From: Gaiellasilicea sp963765705
GTDB lineage: Bacteria > Actinomycetota > Thermoleophilia > Gaiellales > Gaiellaceae
Direction: 5' to 3'
Length of the DNA: 64,000 nt
Assembly (NCBI GenBank): GCA_963765705.1
Contig: CAVXXJ010000011.1
Location: forward strand, 310,001 to 374,000
A program made the position numbers and the translations under genes. The notes under the pieces are model-generated. The model searched no databases, was not told the DNA's origin, and saw only the letters and a list, made by a program, of their open reading frames with translations. Shown one piece after another: positions 54,162 through 63,168 of the stretch. Positions within the stretch are counted from its first letter, which is position 1. Each line of letters starts with the position of its first letter.

Positions 54162-55645
54162 TTAGGAGTTCGCCGCGCTCCCCCAGGAGCGCCTGCAAGA
54201 CGTCGCGGGCGACGGGCGCGGCCGTTGCGCCGCCGGTGGAGTTCTGCTCCTCGACGACGACCGCGATCGCGACCTCCGGCTGCTCGCGCCCCGCGTAGCT
54301 GATGAACCAGGTCGTGTTCAGGCCCGCGATTCCCGTTTCGGCGGTTCCGGTCTTGCCGCCGACCGTCAGCCCGGAAATTCGCGCGGCGGTGCCGGTGCCG
54401 CCCTCGACCGCCTCCTTCATCATCTCCGCGACCGCCTGGGCCGTCTCCGGCTTGACCGCTCGGCCGAGACTCCTGCGGCTTCGTGCGGACGACGATCGAG
54501 CCGTCCGGCGCCACGATCCGGTCGACGACGTACGGGCCGCATGACGACGCCGTCGTTCGCGACCGTCGCCGCGAGCATCGCCATCTGCAGCGGCGTCACC
54601 AGCAGCCGCTCCTGGCCGAAGGCGAACCGGCCGGGATCGACGTCGGTGTCCTCCTTCGGGTCGAAGAGCTCGTTCTCCTGGTAGAGGCCGCTCGGCGCCC
54701 GCTCGTTCGACGGCGTCTCGAGCGGCGGGGTCGAGTAGAAGCCGAACCGCTTCATGTACTCGACGAGCTTCTTCGCGCCGAGCTCCTTGCCGATGTTGCA
54801 GAAGACGGAGTTGACCGAGTGCTTCAGCGCCGTCGCGCAGGTCGAGCCGGCCGAACGGCGACGAGGTGTCGTAGTTGTTGACGCGCTTGCCGTAGACCTC
54901 GCAGTAGCCGGGGTCGACGAAGCTCGAGTCGGCTTGAAGCGGCCGGAGTCGATCGCCGCCGAAGCGGTCAGGACCTTGAAGGTCGAGCCGGGCGCGTACA
55001 GGCCGGCGGTGCGCGCGGTTGAGGAGCGCGTCGGGGCGCTTGCAGTCGGCGCGCGTACCGGTGGCACGGTCGAAGTTGCCCTCGACGTCGTTCGGGTCGT
55101 AGGTGGGGGACGACGCCATCACGAGCACCTTCCCCGTGTCGACCTCGAGCGCGACGACGGCGCCGCAGCGGCTGCCGAGCGACTGCTGAGCGCCGCCCGC
55201 TGCGCGCGCGCGTTCGAGCGTCAGCTGCGAGGCCGTTCCCCTCGATCGTCGCTCCCTTGAGCCGGTCGAGCGTCGTGTCGAGCACGGTCGAGAGGTTCGC
55301 GTTCGAGCCCGTCAGATAGTCGTTCATCGAGCGCTCGAGCCCGGTGCGGAAGCGCGACTGCGTCGAGTAGCCGACGACGTGCGCGGCCAGCCCGTCGCGC
55401 CGGGTAGTCGCGGAAGTAGAGCGTGCGCCCGCCGACCTTCTTCGCGGTCGTTGCGGGCGAGCAGCGCTCCCTGCGTCTTGATCTCGCCACGCTTGATCGT
55501 GAACTGCGCCACGCGCTCGATCTGGTTGTCCTGCCGGTCGGCGAGGTCGCCCGCAGCCCAGGCCTGCCAGTAGGTGGTCGCGACCACGAGCGCGACGATC
55601 AGGCCGACGCCCGGCGAGCGCGAGCCGCGTGATCTGCCGGTTCAC
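54162..55645 (-). CDS. pbpA: Class B penicillin-binding protein PbpA, frameshifted
   Basis: A membrane-anchored transpeptidase of about 490 residues. Its catalytic motifs are Ser-x-x-Lys in LYAPGSTFKVLTASAAID, Ser-x-Asn in LKHSVNSVFCNIGKELGA and Lys-Thr-Gly in LTVGGKTGTAETGIAGL. The N-terminal helix (VGLIVALVVATTYW) and the dimerisation-domain segment YSTQSRFRTGLERSMNDYLT match actinobacterial PbpA. It cross-links peptidoglycan. Frame changes are numerous (near 55610, 55450, 55400, 55240, 55010, 54930, 54850, 54545, 54470). The likely stop is TAA 54162-54164 after GSAANS. GTG 55645 overlaps the rodA stop (GTGA). Confidence 0.9.
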
Positions 55646-56958
55646 GCGAGCCCTCGGGCTTGCGCGTTCGCCCGGTTCGAGACGAGCAGGAGCAGCGCGA
55701 GCAGGACGAAGTTCGCGACGACGCTCGAGCCGCCGTAGGAGACGAAGGGCAGCGTGATCCCGGTCAGCGGGATCACGCGCAGGACGCCGCCGACGATGAT
55801 GAAGGTCTGGAGCGCGAAGCCGAACGTCAGGCCCGCGGCGAGCAGCTTCGAGAAGCCGTCGTCGGCTGCGAGCGCCACGCGCATTCCCCGCGCGACGAAG
55901 AGCATGAAGACGAGCAGCAGGCCGGCGGCGCCGACGAGGCCGAGCTCCTGCGCGATCGCGGAGTAGATGAAGTCGGTGTTGAGGAACGGGATGATCGGGT
56001 CGCCCGCGGTCGTCGTGAACGTGCCCTTGCCGAGGCCCGGTGCCGCCGAAGCCGCCGTTCCCGATCGAGTAGAGGCTCTTGACGAGCTGGAACGAGCCGC
56101 AGTCCTGGCGGAGCGCGAGCTCGCCGGTCGAGGCGCAGAAGACCGGCTCCTCCGTCCACGGATGCAGCCAGATCGTGACGCGCTCGTGCACGTGCGACGA
56201 CGAACTGGTAGACGAACGCGGCGCCGGCGACGAAGAGCACGAGGCCGGCCCAGGCGAACGCCGCGCGCCCGGTCGCCACGTAGAGCATCGCGAGGAAGAT
56301 CCCGAACTGGAGCAGCGCGCTGCCGAGGTCGTTCGTCTGCACGAGCACGAGCATCGCGGCGCCCCAGATCAGGAGCAGCGGCCCGAAGTCCTTGATCCGC
56401 CCCTGCGCGAGCACCTCGCGCTTGTCGCGCAGGTAGCCGGCGAGGAAGACGATCAGGAAGATCTTCGCCAGCTCGCCGGGCTGGAACTGGAAGGAGCCGA
56501 CCTTCACCCAGAGGCGCGCGCCGTTGATCGTCTGCCCGATCCCCGGCAGCGCGGGGAGCATCAGCAGCAGGATCGCCGAGATCCCGAACAGGTACTTGTA
56601 GGACTCGAGCGCGCCGGTAGTCGTGCCGGAGCGCGACGAGCGTCAGCGCGAACAGGCCGACGCCGATCACGACCCAGAGCCCCTGCCGGAGCGCGTCGTC
56701 GGGGTTGAGCCGGTAGATCGTCGTGACGCCGATCGCCGAGAGCAGCGCCGCCAGCGGCAGCAGCACCGGGTCGGCGAGCGGGACGGTGTAGCGGGCGACC
56801 AGGTGCGCGATCAGGTAGAGCGCGAAGAAGATGCCCGCGTAGGTGAGCGAGCCGGCGTCGACGAGCGAGGAGCGGGCGATGTAGACGCTTGCAAAGCCGA
56901 TCGCCGTGAGGAGGCCCACGGCGATCAGGTTCAGCAGTTCGCGGTTGCGGAGGGTCAG
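55642..56958 (-). CDS. rodA: FtsW/RodA/SpoVE glycosyltransferase, frameshifted
   Basis: This SEDS-family peptidoglycan polymerase has ten hydrophobic helices and the family blocks VKVGSFQFQPGELAKIFLIV, VLVQTNDLGSALLQFGIFL, the extracellular EPVFCASTGELALRQDCGSF, QELGLVGAAGLLLVFMLFVA and RVIPLTGITLPFVSYGGSSV. Frame changes are needed near 56615, 56190 and 56045. The start is unclear: GTG 56919 is safe, but the conserved N-terminus (TLRNRELLNLIAVGLL) would begin at CTG 56958 overlapping the pstP stop as CTGA. I use 56958. The SEDS protein and class B PBP act as a pair. Confidence 0.9.
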   Translation of the reverse strand: MTLRNRELLNLIAVGLLTAIGFASVYIARSSLVDAGSLTYAGIFFALYLIAHLVARYTVPLADPVLLPLAALLSAIGVTTIYRLNPDDALRQGLWVVIGVGLFALTLVALRHDYRRARVLQVPVRDLGDPAADAPRAAGDRADDQRRAPLGEGRLLPVPARRAGEDLPDRLPRRLPARQARGARAGADQGLRAAAPDLGRRDARARADERPRQRAAPVRDLPRDALRGDRARGVRLGRPRALRRRRRVRLPVRRRTCTSASRSGCIRGRRSRSSAPRPASSRSARTAARSSSSRASTRSGTAASAAPGLGKGTFTTTAGDPIIPFLNTDFIYSAIAQELGLVGAAGLLLVFMLFVARGMRVALAADDGFSKLLAAGLTFGFALQTFIIVGGVLRVIPLTGITLPFVSYGGSSVVANFVLLALLLLVSNRANAQARGLA

Positions 56959-57951
56959 CGGGTGAGCCCCCAGTAGACCAGCACGGCGATCGCGGCGAGC
57001 AGGAGGACGAGCAGGATCAGCGGCGCGAGCCGGCGGCGTGGCTTGGCAGGCGCAGGCTGCGGCTGAGACTCCGCCGGCGGGTCGAGCTGCTGCAGCTGCT
57101 CCTCGACGGTGGCTGCGGAGATCACCGCCGTGTCGACGGCGGGGACCGGGTCGAGCCCGGAGAGCGTGTCCTCGTCGTCAGCCTCGGGAGGCGGCTCCGC
57201 TGCGACGGCGACGGGCATCTGCTTCGTCTCGTCCGGATCGCGCGGCGCCGGCGATCTGGAAGAGGACGACGGTGATGTTGTCCTCGCCGCCGCCTGCGTT
57301 GGCGGCGTCGACGAGAGCGCGCGCGGCCGCGTCGAGGTCGGAGGCGTGCTGGACGAGCAGCGATTGGATCTCGCTCGGCGAGACCATGTCGGTCAGCCCG
57401 TCGGAGCAGATCAGGTAGAGGTCGTCCGGCTCGGCCTGGATCGTGAACGTGTCGACGTCGACGTCGGGCTCGGTGCCGAGCGCGCGGGTGATCACCGAGC
57501 GCTGCGGGTGCGACTCCGCCTCCTCGGGCGAGAGCCTGCCGCTGCGGACCAGCTCGCCGACGAGCGAGTGGTCGTCGGTCAGCTGCTCCAGCACGCCGCC
57601 CTGGACGCGGTACGCGCGCGAGTCGCCGACGTGGCCGAACGCGATCGTGTCGCCGTCCACGAGCGCGACGGTCATCGTCGTTCCCATCCCGGACGTCGAC
57701 TCGTCCTCGCTCGAGCGCTGGAAGACGCGCCGGTTCGCCTCCTGGATCAGGGAGGCGACGCGCTCCTCGCCGCGCTCGTCGCCGGCTGCCTCGTTCAGCA
57801 CGGCCGCAGCGAGGCCGGACGCGACCTCGCCCGCCTGCGCTCCGCCCATCCCGTCGGCGACGGCGAAGAGCGGCGGCACGCAGACGTACTGATCCTCGTT
57901 CCGGCGGCGCCGGCGGCCGGTATCCGAGACGACTGCCGAGCGGCCGAGCAT
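56955..57951 (-). CDS. pstP: PP2C phosphatase PstP with C-terminal membrane helix, frameshifted
   Basis: This PPM phosphatase opposes the kinases in this cluster. Metal-binding motifs are visible: VVSDTGRRRRRNEDQYVCVP, LFAVADGMGGAQAGEVASGL, GMGTTMTVALVDGDTIAFGH, VGDSRAYRVQGGVLEQLTDD, CSDGLTDMV and GGGEDNITVVLF. After one indel near 57238 the frame continues RDPDETKQMPVAVAAEPPPE and an acidic linker, ending in the helix LAPLILLVLLLAAIAVLVYW. This is the PstP layout in Actinobacteria. ATG 57951 shares one base with the fhaB stop. Confidence 0.92.
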
Positions 57952-58427
57952 CAGAGATCCACCCTGAAGTCGGTCTGGCCGACGCGGACGATGTCGCCCT
58001 TCGAGAGCCGCCGCGGAGTCGTCACGCGCGCGCCGTTGACGAACGTGCCGTTCGTCGAGCCGATGTCCTCGACCCAGAGCCCGTCGCGCTTCGACTCGAA
58101 GCGCGCGTGCTGTGCGGAGGCGAAGTCGTCGCCGTCGAGCGGTACCTCGTTCTGGCCGCCGCGGCCGATCGCCACGGGCAGCGAGTCGACCGGCACCTCC
58201 TCGCCGACGTCGAGCGCCGGGCTCTTCAGGACGACCAGCTTCGCGCGCCGCACGGGCGCGAGGCCCAGCGCGGCTGCGTCGGTCGGCGCCAGGATCACGC
58301 TCTCGGCGGAGTGGCCGCTGCGGAAGTCGCGGCTCGCGCTGCGAACGATCCGCCAGATGAAGAGGTAGAGCAGCACGATGAAGCCGACCTTGAGGATCAG
58401 CAGGGCCTCGTCGACCGCGATGTTCAC
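57951..58427 (-). CDS. fhaB: FHA-domain membrane protein FhaB/FipA
   Basis: The 158-residue protein has one N-terminal helix (ALLILKVGFIVLLYLFIWRI) and a C-terminal forkhead-associated domain with the phosphothreonine-binding residues in PVAIGRGGQNEVPLDGDDFA, SAQHARFESKRDGLWVEDIG and STNGTFVNGARVTTPRRL. It is FipA-like; in mycobacteria FipA is phosphorylated by PknB and helps division. GTG 58427 overlaps the fhaA stop (GTGA). The frame is intact. Confidence 0.93.
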   Translation of the reverse strand: MNIAVDEALLILKVGFIVLLYLFIWRIVRSASRDFRSGHSAESVILAPTDAAALGLAPVRRAKLVVLKSPALDVGEEVPVDSLPVAIGRGGQNEVPLDGDDFASAQHARFESKRDGLWVEDIGSTNGTFVNGARVTTPRRLSKGDIVRVGQTDFRVDL

Positions 58428-59207
58428 TGCTGCGCCGCCTTTGCGAACACGAGGTCGGTGGCGCCGAGCGTGATCGTGTCGCCGTCCGAGAGCTTCACCC
58501 GCTGCACGCGCTTGCCGTTCAGCTCGGTGCCGTTCGTCGAGTCGAGGTCGACGAGCCACCAGGACGAGCCCTCCCGGCGCAGCTCGGCGTGCCGGCGCGA
58601 CACGTTCGCGTCCTCGACCTGCACGTCGCAGTCCTTCGAGCGCCCGAGCACGACCTTGCCGCCTTCGACCGCGTGCTTGCGCCCGTTCATGGTCAAGCGA
58701 GTAGGCCTCCTCCTCGACCCCGAGCTCGACGGGGGAAGCGGCCTCGGTCGCCTGTGGCGCCTTCGCCTTGTAGATCATCGTCGCGCCGGGCTCGACCTGC
58801 GCAGCGGGCTCGTCGAGCGCCGGGCCGCGCTTGCCCTCGGGCTGCACCATCCGCGTCGCGATCCCGAACTCGCCGATCGAAAGATCCGCGTCCGTGAGCA
58901 TCAGCACTTTCGGCGGCGTCAGCAGCGCATAGCTCTCGCGCCGGGCGTGCTCGATCAGGTAGTCCTGCAGCTCCCCGATCAGCGATCCCTCGTAGCCCGT
59001 GAACTGCTCGCGGTCGGTCTCCGAGAGGTAGACGGAGTACTCGTTCGGCACGTAGACGCGGGAGACGGAGATCGTGCGGTGCTCGTCCATCTCCTTCGCG
59101 AGCTTCCGTGCCAGCTCGACCGGCTGGACGTGTGTTCTGAAGGCACGGCCGAACATCCCCTCGAAGAGGCCTTCGATCTTCTGCTCGATGCTCCGGAGGA
59201 CACTCAT
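58424..59207 (-). CDS. fhaA: FhaA: DUF3662 plus FHA domain, frameshifted
   Basis: The N-terminal DUF3662 segment (LRSIEQKIEGLFEGMFGRAF, QPVELARKLAKEMDEHRTI, VYVPNEYSVYLSETDREQF) is followed by an acidic linker. A missing base near 58695 separates it from the FHA domain (VVLGRSKDCDVQVEDANVSR, RHAELRREGSSWWLVDLDST, NGTELNGKRVQRV). FhaA binds phosphorylated MviN and, with PknB, controls lipid II flipping. It is the first gene of the cluster (fhaA-fhaB-pstP-rodA-pbpA-pknB-ddl). ATG 59207 is 33 bases from the kinase at 59241. Confidence 0.93.
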
Positions 59208-59240
59208 GCGGCAGGGGAGACGTTCCCCCAGCGACCGAGT

Positions 59241-60827
59241 CTAATGCTCGGACTTCAGCACGAGCCCGCCGCAGGTGAGCCAGACCGCGGCGACAAGCGG
59301 CAGCGCCGGCGCTGCCGGCGCCGCCAGGAGGACGGCCGCCATCGCCCCGGCGCCGAGACCGGCGATCCGCCACGGCGTTCGGGCATACGGGAGCGCAACG
59401 GCCACAGCGGCAAGGGCGAGTGCCTCGAGGGCGAGGCCGGCAGGAACCGCTTCGAGCAGGGTCGTGGCTGCGGTGACCGCGCTGTTCGTGCGTTCCAGGT
59501 CGAGCGGCGGCACCGCGCCCTGCCGGAACGGCAGGTCCCAGCCGCGCACGCCGGCGGTGACGGCGGCGACCGCCACGGCGGCCAGCGCCTGCGCCGCGCG
59601 CCGAGCGGCGCCGCGGCTCCCGGCGGCGGCCAACGGAACGAGCGCCAGCAGGCCGGCCGGCGCGAGCAGCGGGCCGGCGACGAAGGCGAGCCCGAAACGG
59701 GCATCGCGCCAGAAGAGCACGAGCCAGGCGAGCGCGATCGCACCGTAGACGAGCGCCAGTCCGAGCGCGACGTTGCCGAGCGGGAACACCGGCGCTGCGA
59801 GCGCCAGGGCGAGGCCGGCGCGAGGCGCCCTGAAGGCGGTCAGCGCAGCCACGACCGCGATCGCCGCCGCGCCGCCCGAAGGGTAGAACGGCAGCATCGC
59901 CGCGCCGACGCCGGCGGCGAGCCCGGTCGCGGCGGCGGGCGCGCCGCGCTGGAGGAGAGCTTGTGTTGAAACAACACTTTCGACGTTCGTCGAACGCCTC
60001 CCTCCGGTCAGGGCGGCTCGCAACTCCTTCGCGAGCGCGGCGGCAGGCGGGCGCTTGGCCGGGTCGCGTGCGAGCGCGTGGCCGATCGCCGAGAGCAGGC
60101 GCTTCGGCAGGTCCGGGCGCTCCAGGTGCAGAGGCGGCGCGCCCGCCTCGATCGTGCCGGCCATCTGCGACAGCGGGACGCCCCAGAACGGATGCTTGCC
60201 GGCGAGCGCCTCCCAGAGCAGGATCCCGACGCCCCAGACGTCGCTGGCGGCGCAGGCCTCCTGGCCGCAGAGGCGCTCGGGAGAGATGTACGCGAGCGTG
60301 CCGGGCACGTCGCCGACCGCGGTCAGCGTCTCCGCCTCGTCGAACTGGGCGAGCCCGAAGTCGAGCAGGCGTACCGAGATGCCCTCGTCGTCTGCGAGCA
60401 GGACGTTCGACGGCTTGACGTCGCGGTGGACGATGCCGCGGCTGTGCGCGTGTGCGAGGCCGTCGAGGATCTGCGCCGCCGCCTCGATCGCCTGGCCGTC
60501 GCGCAGCTCGCCGGCGCGCATCGCGTCCCGAAGCGTCCTGCCGCCGACGTACTCGTAGGCGATGTAGACGTGGCCGGCGTCGGAGCCGAAGCCGTAGGCG
60601 CGAAGACAGCGCTCGTGGCGCAGCCGTGCTGCGGCCTCGGCCTCGCGCTCGGCGCGATCTGCAGCCTTGCCCTCGCGCGGGACGATCTTGAGCGCCACGT
60701 CGAGGCCCGTCTGTTCGTCGCGCGCGAGCCAGACCGAGCCCGAGCCTCCACTGCCGAGCGGCCGCAACGGGCGGTAGCGGTCGAGGACGAGCTCCCGATG
60801 CGGGAGCGCATGTGCAGCGGTAGACAC
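59241..60827 (-). CDS. Ser/Thr kinase with hydrophobic multi-helix C-terminus and in-frame palindromic insert
   Basis: The 528-residue kinase has its catalytic domain near residues 15-275: LGSGGSGSVWLARDEQTGLD, VALKIVPREGKAADRAEREA, GIVHRDVKPSNVLLADDEGI, VRLLDFGLAQFDEAETLTAV and GTLAYISPERLCGQEAC. The C-terminal third is a series of hydrophobic segments rich in Ala/Leu (PAGLLALVPLAAAGSRGAAR, ALVYGAIALAWLVLFWRDAR). Between them lies the linker RSTNVESVVSTQ, encoded by the palindromic element 59961-59997 shared with the YceH gene. It lies upstream of fhaA in the place of pknA. GTG is not needed; ATG 60827 starts MSTAAHALPHRELVLDRYRP. The function is probably signalling in wall synthesis. Confidence 0.88.
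   Translation of the reverse strand: MSTAAHALPHRELVLDRYRPLRPLGSGGSGSVWLARDEQTGLDVALKIVPREGKAADRAEREAEAAARLRHERCLRAYGFGSDAGHVYIAYEYVGGRTLRDAMRAGELRDGQAIEAAAQILDGLAHAHSRGIVHRDVKPSNVLLADDEGISVRLLDFGLAQFDEAETLTAVGDVPGTLAYISPERLCGQEACAASDVWGVGILLWEALAGKHPFWGVPLSQMAGTIEAGAPPLHLERPDLPKRLLSAIGHALARDPAKRPPAAALAKELRAALTGGRRSTNVESVVSTQALLQRGAPAAATGLAAGVGAAMLPFYPSGGAAAIAVVAALTAFRAPRAGLALALAAPVFPLGNVALGLALVYGAIALAWLVLFWRDARFGLAFVAGPLLAPAGLLALVPLAAAGSRGAARRAAQALAAVAVAAVTAGVRGWDLPFRQGAVPPLDLERTNSAVTAATTLLEAVPAGLALEALALAAVAVALPYARTPWRIAGLGAGAMAAVLLAAPAAPALPLVAAVWLTCGGLVLKSEH
59961..59997 (-). repeat. Intragenic double-palindrome element, copy B
   Basis: GTGTTG-AAA-CAACAC (59963-59977) is followed by TTCGACG-TT-CGTCGAA (59980-59995). 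It differs from copy A only at two loop bases and lies in the same reading phase, inside an unrelated kinase gene. Both arms are perfect in each copy. Confidence 0.8.
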
Positions 60828-60922
60828 GGCTTCAGCTGGTTTGGCCGCCGCGGGACCGAATCCTTCCGTGCCTCGACGGCCGAACCAACGGTTACAGTGG
60901 CGCCGAGCGACCTGCTGAAGCC

Positions 60923-62103
60923 ATGAGCGAGCGCGAGCCAGACTTCGAGTTCGATTTTTTCGAGGAGCCTGAGACCCGGGAGGCCGCGGGGCGCGACCGC
61001 ACCAGCCGCCGCCCGCTCAGCAGTCGGCTGGGTGGTCCTCGAGGCCCGCGCGAGCCGCGTGGACCGATCCGGCCGCGCGGCGGCTTCACCCCGCTGCTGC
61101 GCCTCTCGTCCTGATCGCCTTCGCGATCCTGATCGTCGTCCTCCTCCTGCTGTGGGCGCAGAGCTGCCAGGAGAACAAGAAACGCGACGCGTACAGCGAC
61201 TACATGGCGGGGATGTCGGCCGTCGGACGCGAGTCCGATCGGGTCGGCCGCGAGCTCAGCGACGCGCTGACGACGCAGGGCATCAAGCCGGCGGAGCTGC
61301 GGAAGCAGCTCACGAGCCTCGTCCGGCAGCAGGAGCTCGGCGTCACGAGCGCCAACAAGCTCGACCCGCCCGGGCCGCTGCGGGAAGCCCACGAGGCGGC
61401 GGTCGAGGCGCTCCAGTTCCGCGTCGACGGGCTGGCGGGCCTCGCCGAGGCGTTCCAGCGCACGCAGGGGTCGAAGGACGCCGCCGCCGCGGGCGCGCTG
61501 CTCGCGTCGCAGGCCGAGCGTCTCGTCGCGAGCGATGTCGTCTGGGACGACCTCTTCAGAAAACCCTCGGTCGCCCTGCTCCAGCGGGATGCGAAGCTCC
61601 GCGGGATCCAGGTGCCCGAGTCCAAGTTCGTCCAGACCGCCGACCTTGCGAGCACCCGCTCGATGGTGCCGATCTGGGAGCGGATCAACGGCTCGGCCGC
61701 CTCAGGAGGCACCGGCAGCACCGCGGGCGGCCTGCACGGCACCAACATCGAGTCGGTCCGGGTCGTGCCGGGCGGGCCGACGCTCTCGCAGAGCACGGAC
61801 AACATCATCGAAGCGGGCACCGATCTCGCGTTCGGCGTCACGGTCGCGAACGGCGGCGACAGCCAGGAGGTCAAGATCGAGGTGACCTTGACGATCCAGC
61901 AGAGCCCGACGCCGATCGTGAAGAAGCGGACGATCGACATCATCAACCCGGACGAGACCAAGACGGTCGTCTTCGACAACTTCCCGTCGGTCGACTTCAG
62001 CGAGCGGCGGACGATGCGGATCGACGTCGACCCCGTTCCCGGCGAGGCGAAGACCGACAACAACTCGGCCGAGTACCCGGTCATCTTCTCGCTTCCCGCC
62101 TGA
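60923..62103 (+). CDS. Single-pass membrane protein with coiled-coil and CARDB-like domains, frameshifted
   Basis: The N-terminal 60 residues are charged and Pro/Arg/Gly-rich (PDFEFDFFEEPETREAAGRD, RLGGPRGPREPRGPIRPRGG). A membrane helix follows (LIAFAILIVVLLLLWAQSCQ), read after one frame change near 61110. The exterior part is helical (SDRVGRELSDALTTQGIKPA, LREAHEAAVEALQFRVDGLA), then beta-rich and CARDB-like (VVPGGPTLSQSTDNIIEAGT, LTIQQSPTPIVKKRTIDI). It diverges from the kinase at 60827 across 95 bases. It may be a wall-associated partner of the kinase cluster; that is an inference. Start ATG 60923. Confidence 0.82.
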
Positions 62104-62105
62104 GC

Positions 62106-62576
62106 ATGTCTCTCGCGCTTGCCGTTGCCAGCGCCGCTGCCGCGGCCGCCGCGATCGCCCTGGGCGCGTGCTTCTGGCTCTGGGTGCGCCTGCGGCGGCT
62201 TCGGGCCGCGCAGCGCGTCCTGCTCGGCGGCGGCCGCTCCGACCTCGTCGACTTCGCCGTCTCGCTCCAGGGCCGAATCGACGACCTGCACCGGGCGGTC
62301 GACGAGATCGCAGCCGGGCTCTCGCGGGTCGACCAGCGGGTCGACGGCTCGCTGACGAACACCGCGGTCGTCCGCTACGACGCCTACGCGGGCACCGGCG
62401 GCCACCAGTCGGCGTCGTTCGCGTTCCTCGACTCGAGCCGGACCGGCACGGTCGTGACGGCGATCCAGGGCCGCGACTACGCGCGGCTCTACGTGAAGGA
62501 GCTCGACCGCGGCCGCGCGCCGATCGCCCTGTCCCCGGAAGAGCTCGAGGCGGTAGAGCGCGCGATGGCTCGTTAG
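62106..62576 (+). CDS. DUF4446 membrane protein
   Basis: The 156-residue protein has one N-terminal membrane helix (ALAVASAAAAAAAIALGACF) and the DUF4446 core: LVDFAVSLQGRIDDLHRAVD, VRYDAYAGTGGHQSASFAFL and DYARLYVKELDRGRAPIAL. DUF4446 is a Firmicutes/Actinobacteria family of unknown function. It starts two bases after the previous stop, so the two are co-transcribed. A terminator follows at 62581. Confidence 0.86.
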   Translation: MSLALAVASAAAAAAAIALGACFWLWVRLRRLRAAQRVLLGGGRSDLVDFAVSLQGRIDDLHRAVDEIAAGLSRVDQRVDGSLTNTAVVRYDAYAGTGGHQSASFAFLDSSRTGTVVTAIQGRDYARLYVKELDRGRAPIALSPEELEAVERAMAR

Positions 62577-62580
62577 GGGC

Positions 62581-62597
62581 GGGCCGCGAAGCGGCCC
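62581..62597 (+). terminator. Hairpin terminator after DUF4446
   Basis: GGGCCGC (62581-62587), loop GAA, GCGGCCC (62591-62597), then CTTT. A seven-bp stem four bases after the DUF4446 stop; it overlaps the start of the second GCGCAAG-type repeat. Confidence 0.7.
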
Positions 62598-62607
62598 CTT
62601 TAGGGGT

Positions 62608-62651
62608 CTTGCGCGGTGCGGAATCCGCTCGGCGGATTCCGCGCCTTGCGC
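62608..62651 (-). repeat. GCGCAAG-hairpin dispersed repeat, copy 2
   Basis: In reverse-complement reading it has GCGCAAG (62645-62651), a perfect eleven-bp hairpin GCGGAATCCGC (62618-62628)/TCG/GCGGATTCCGC (62632-62642), GCGCAAG (62608-62614) and then ACCCCT into the terminator stem. The core GGAATC/GATTCC is shared with copy 1 at 8924-8980. It lies between DUF4446 and the HNH gene and may add to termination. Confidence 0.8.
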
Positions 62652-62664
62652 TAATTTATGAAGA

Positions 62665-63168
62665 GTGGAGCAGGTTCTCGTCCTGAATGCGAGCTACGAG
62701 CCGCTGAACGTCTGTTCGGTGCGGCGTGCGCACGTGCTCGTCTGGAAGGGGAAGGCCGAGATCCTCGAGAGCCTGCCGAAGGGCCTGCGCTCCGCGACCG
62801 ACACCTATGTCTGGCCGCACGTGATCCGGCTCGTCCAGTACGTCCGGGTTCCCCGCGCGATCCAGCGGAAGATCTCCCGGCGGGCGCTCTTCGCCCGCGA
62901 CGGCTGGCGCTGCGTCTACTGCGGCACGTCCTCCGGGCGGCTGACGCTCGACCACGTCGTGCCGCGCTCGAAGGGCGGCGAGTCGATCTGGGAGAACGTC
63001 GTCACCGCGTGCGCGCCGTGCAACCTCCGCAAGGGCGACCGGCTGCTCGCGGACTCGGGCCTCCACCTGCGCCGCCAGCCGCGCCCGCCGGCGCCGGTGC
63101 TGTTCATCCACCTGGCGACGCCCACGATCCCGCAGGTCTGGCAGCAGTACTTGCCCGGCGCCGCGTAG
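62665..63168 (+). CDS. HNH endonuclease
   Basis: The 167-residue HNH protein has the N-terminal LVLNASYEPLNVCSVRRAHV and the zinc/HNH core RDGWRCVYCGTSSGRLTLDH, VVPRSKGGESIWENVVTACA and PCNLRKGDR. The His in TLDHV, Asn in WENVV and two Cys pairs (CVYC, CAPC) are complete. This actinobacterial family is often called HNH endonuclease; the target is unknown. GTG 62665 has no clear RBS. It overlaps the next gene by one base. Confidence 0.92.
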   Translation: MEQVLVLNASYEPLNVCSVRRAHVLVWKGKAEILESLPKGLRSATDTYVWPHVIRLVQYVRVPRAIQRKISRRALFARDGWRCVYCGTSSGRLTLDHVVPRSKGGESIWENVVTACAPCNLRKGDRLLADSGLHLRRQPRPPAPVLFIHLATPTIPQVWQQYLPGAA

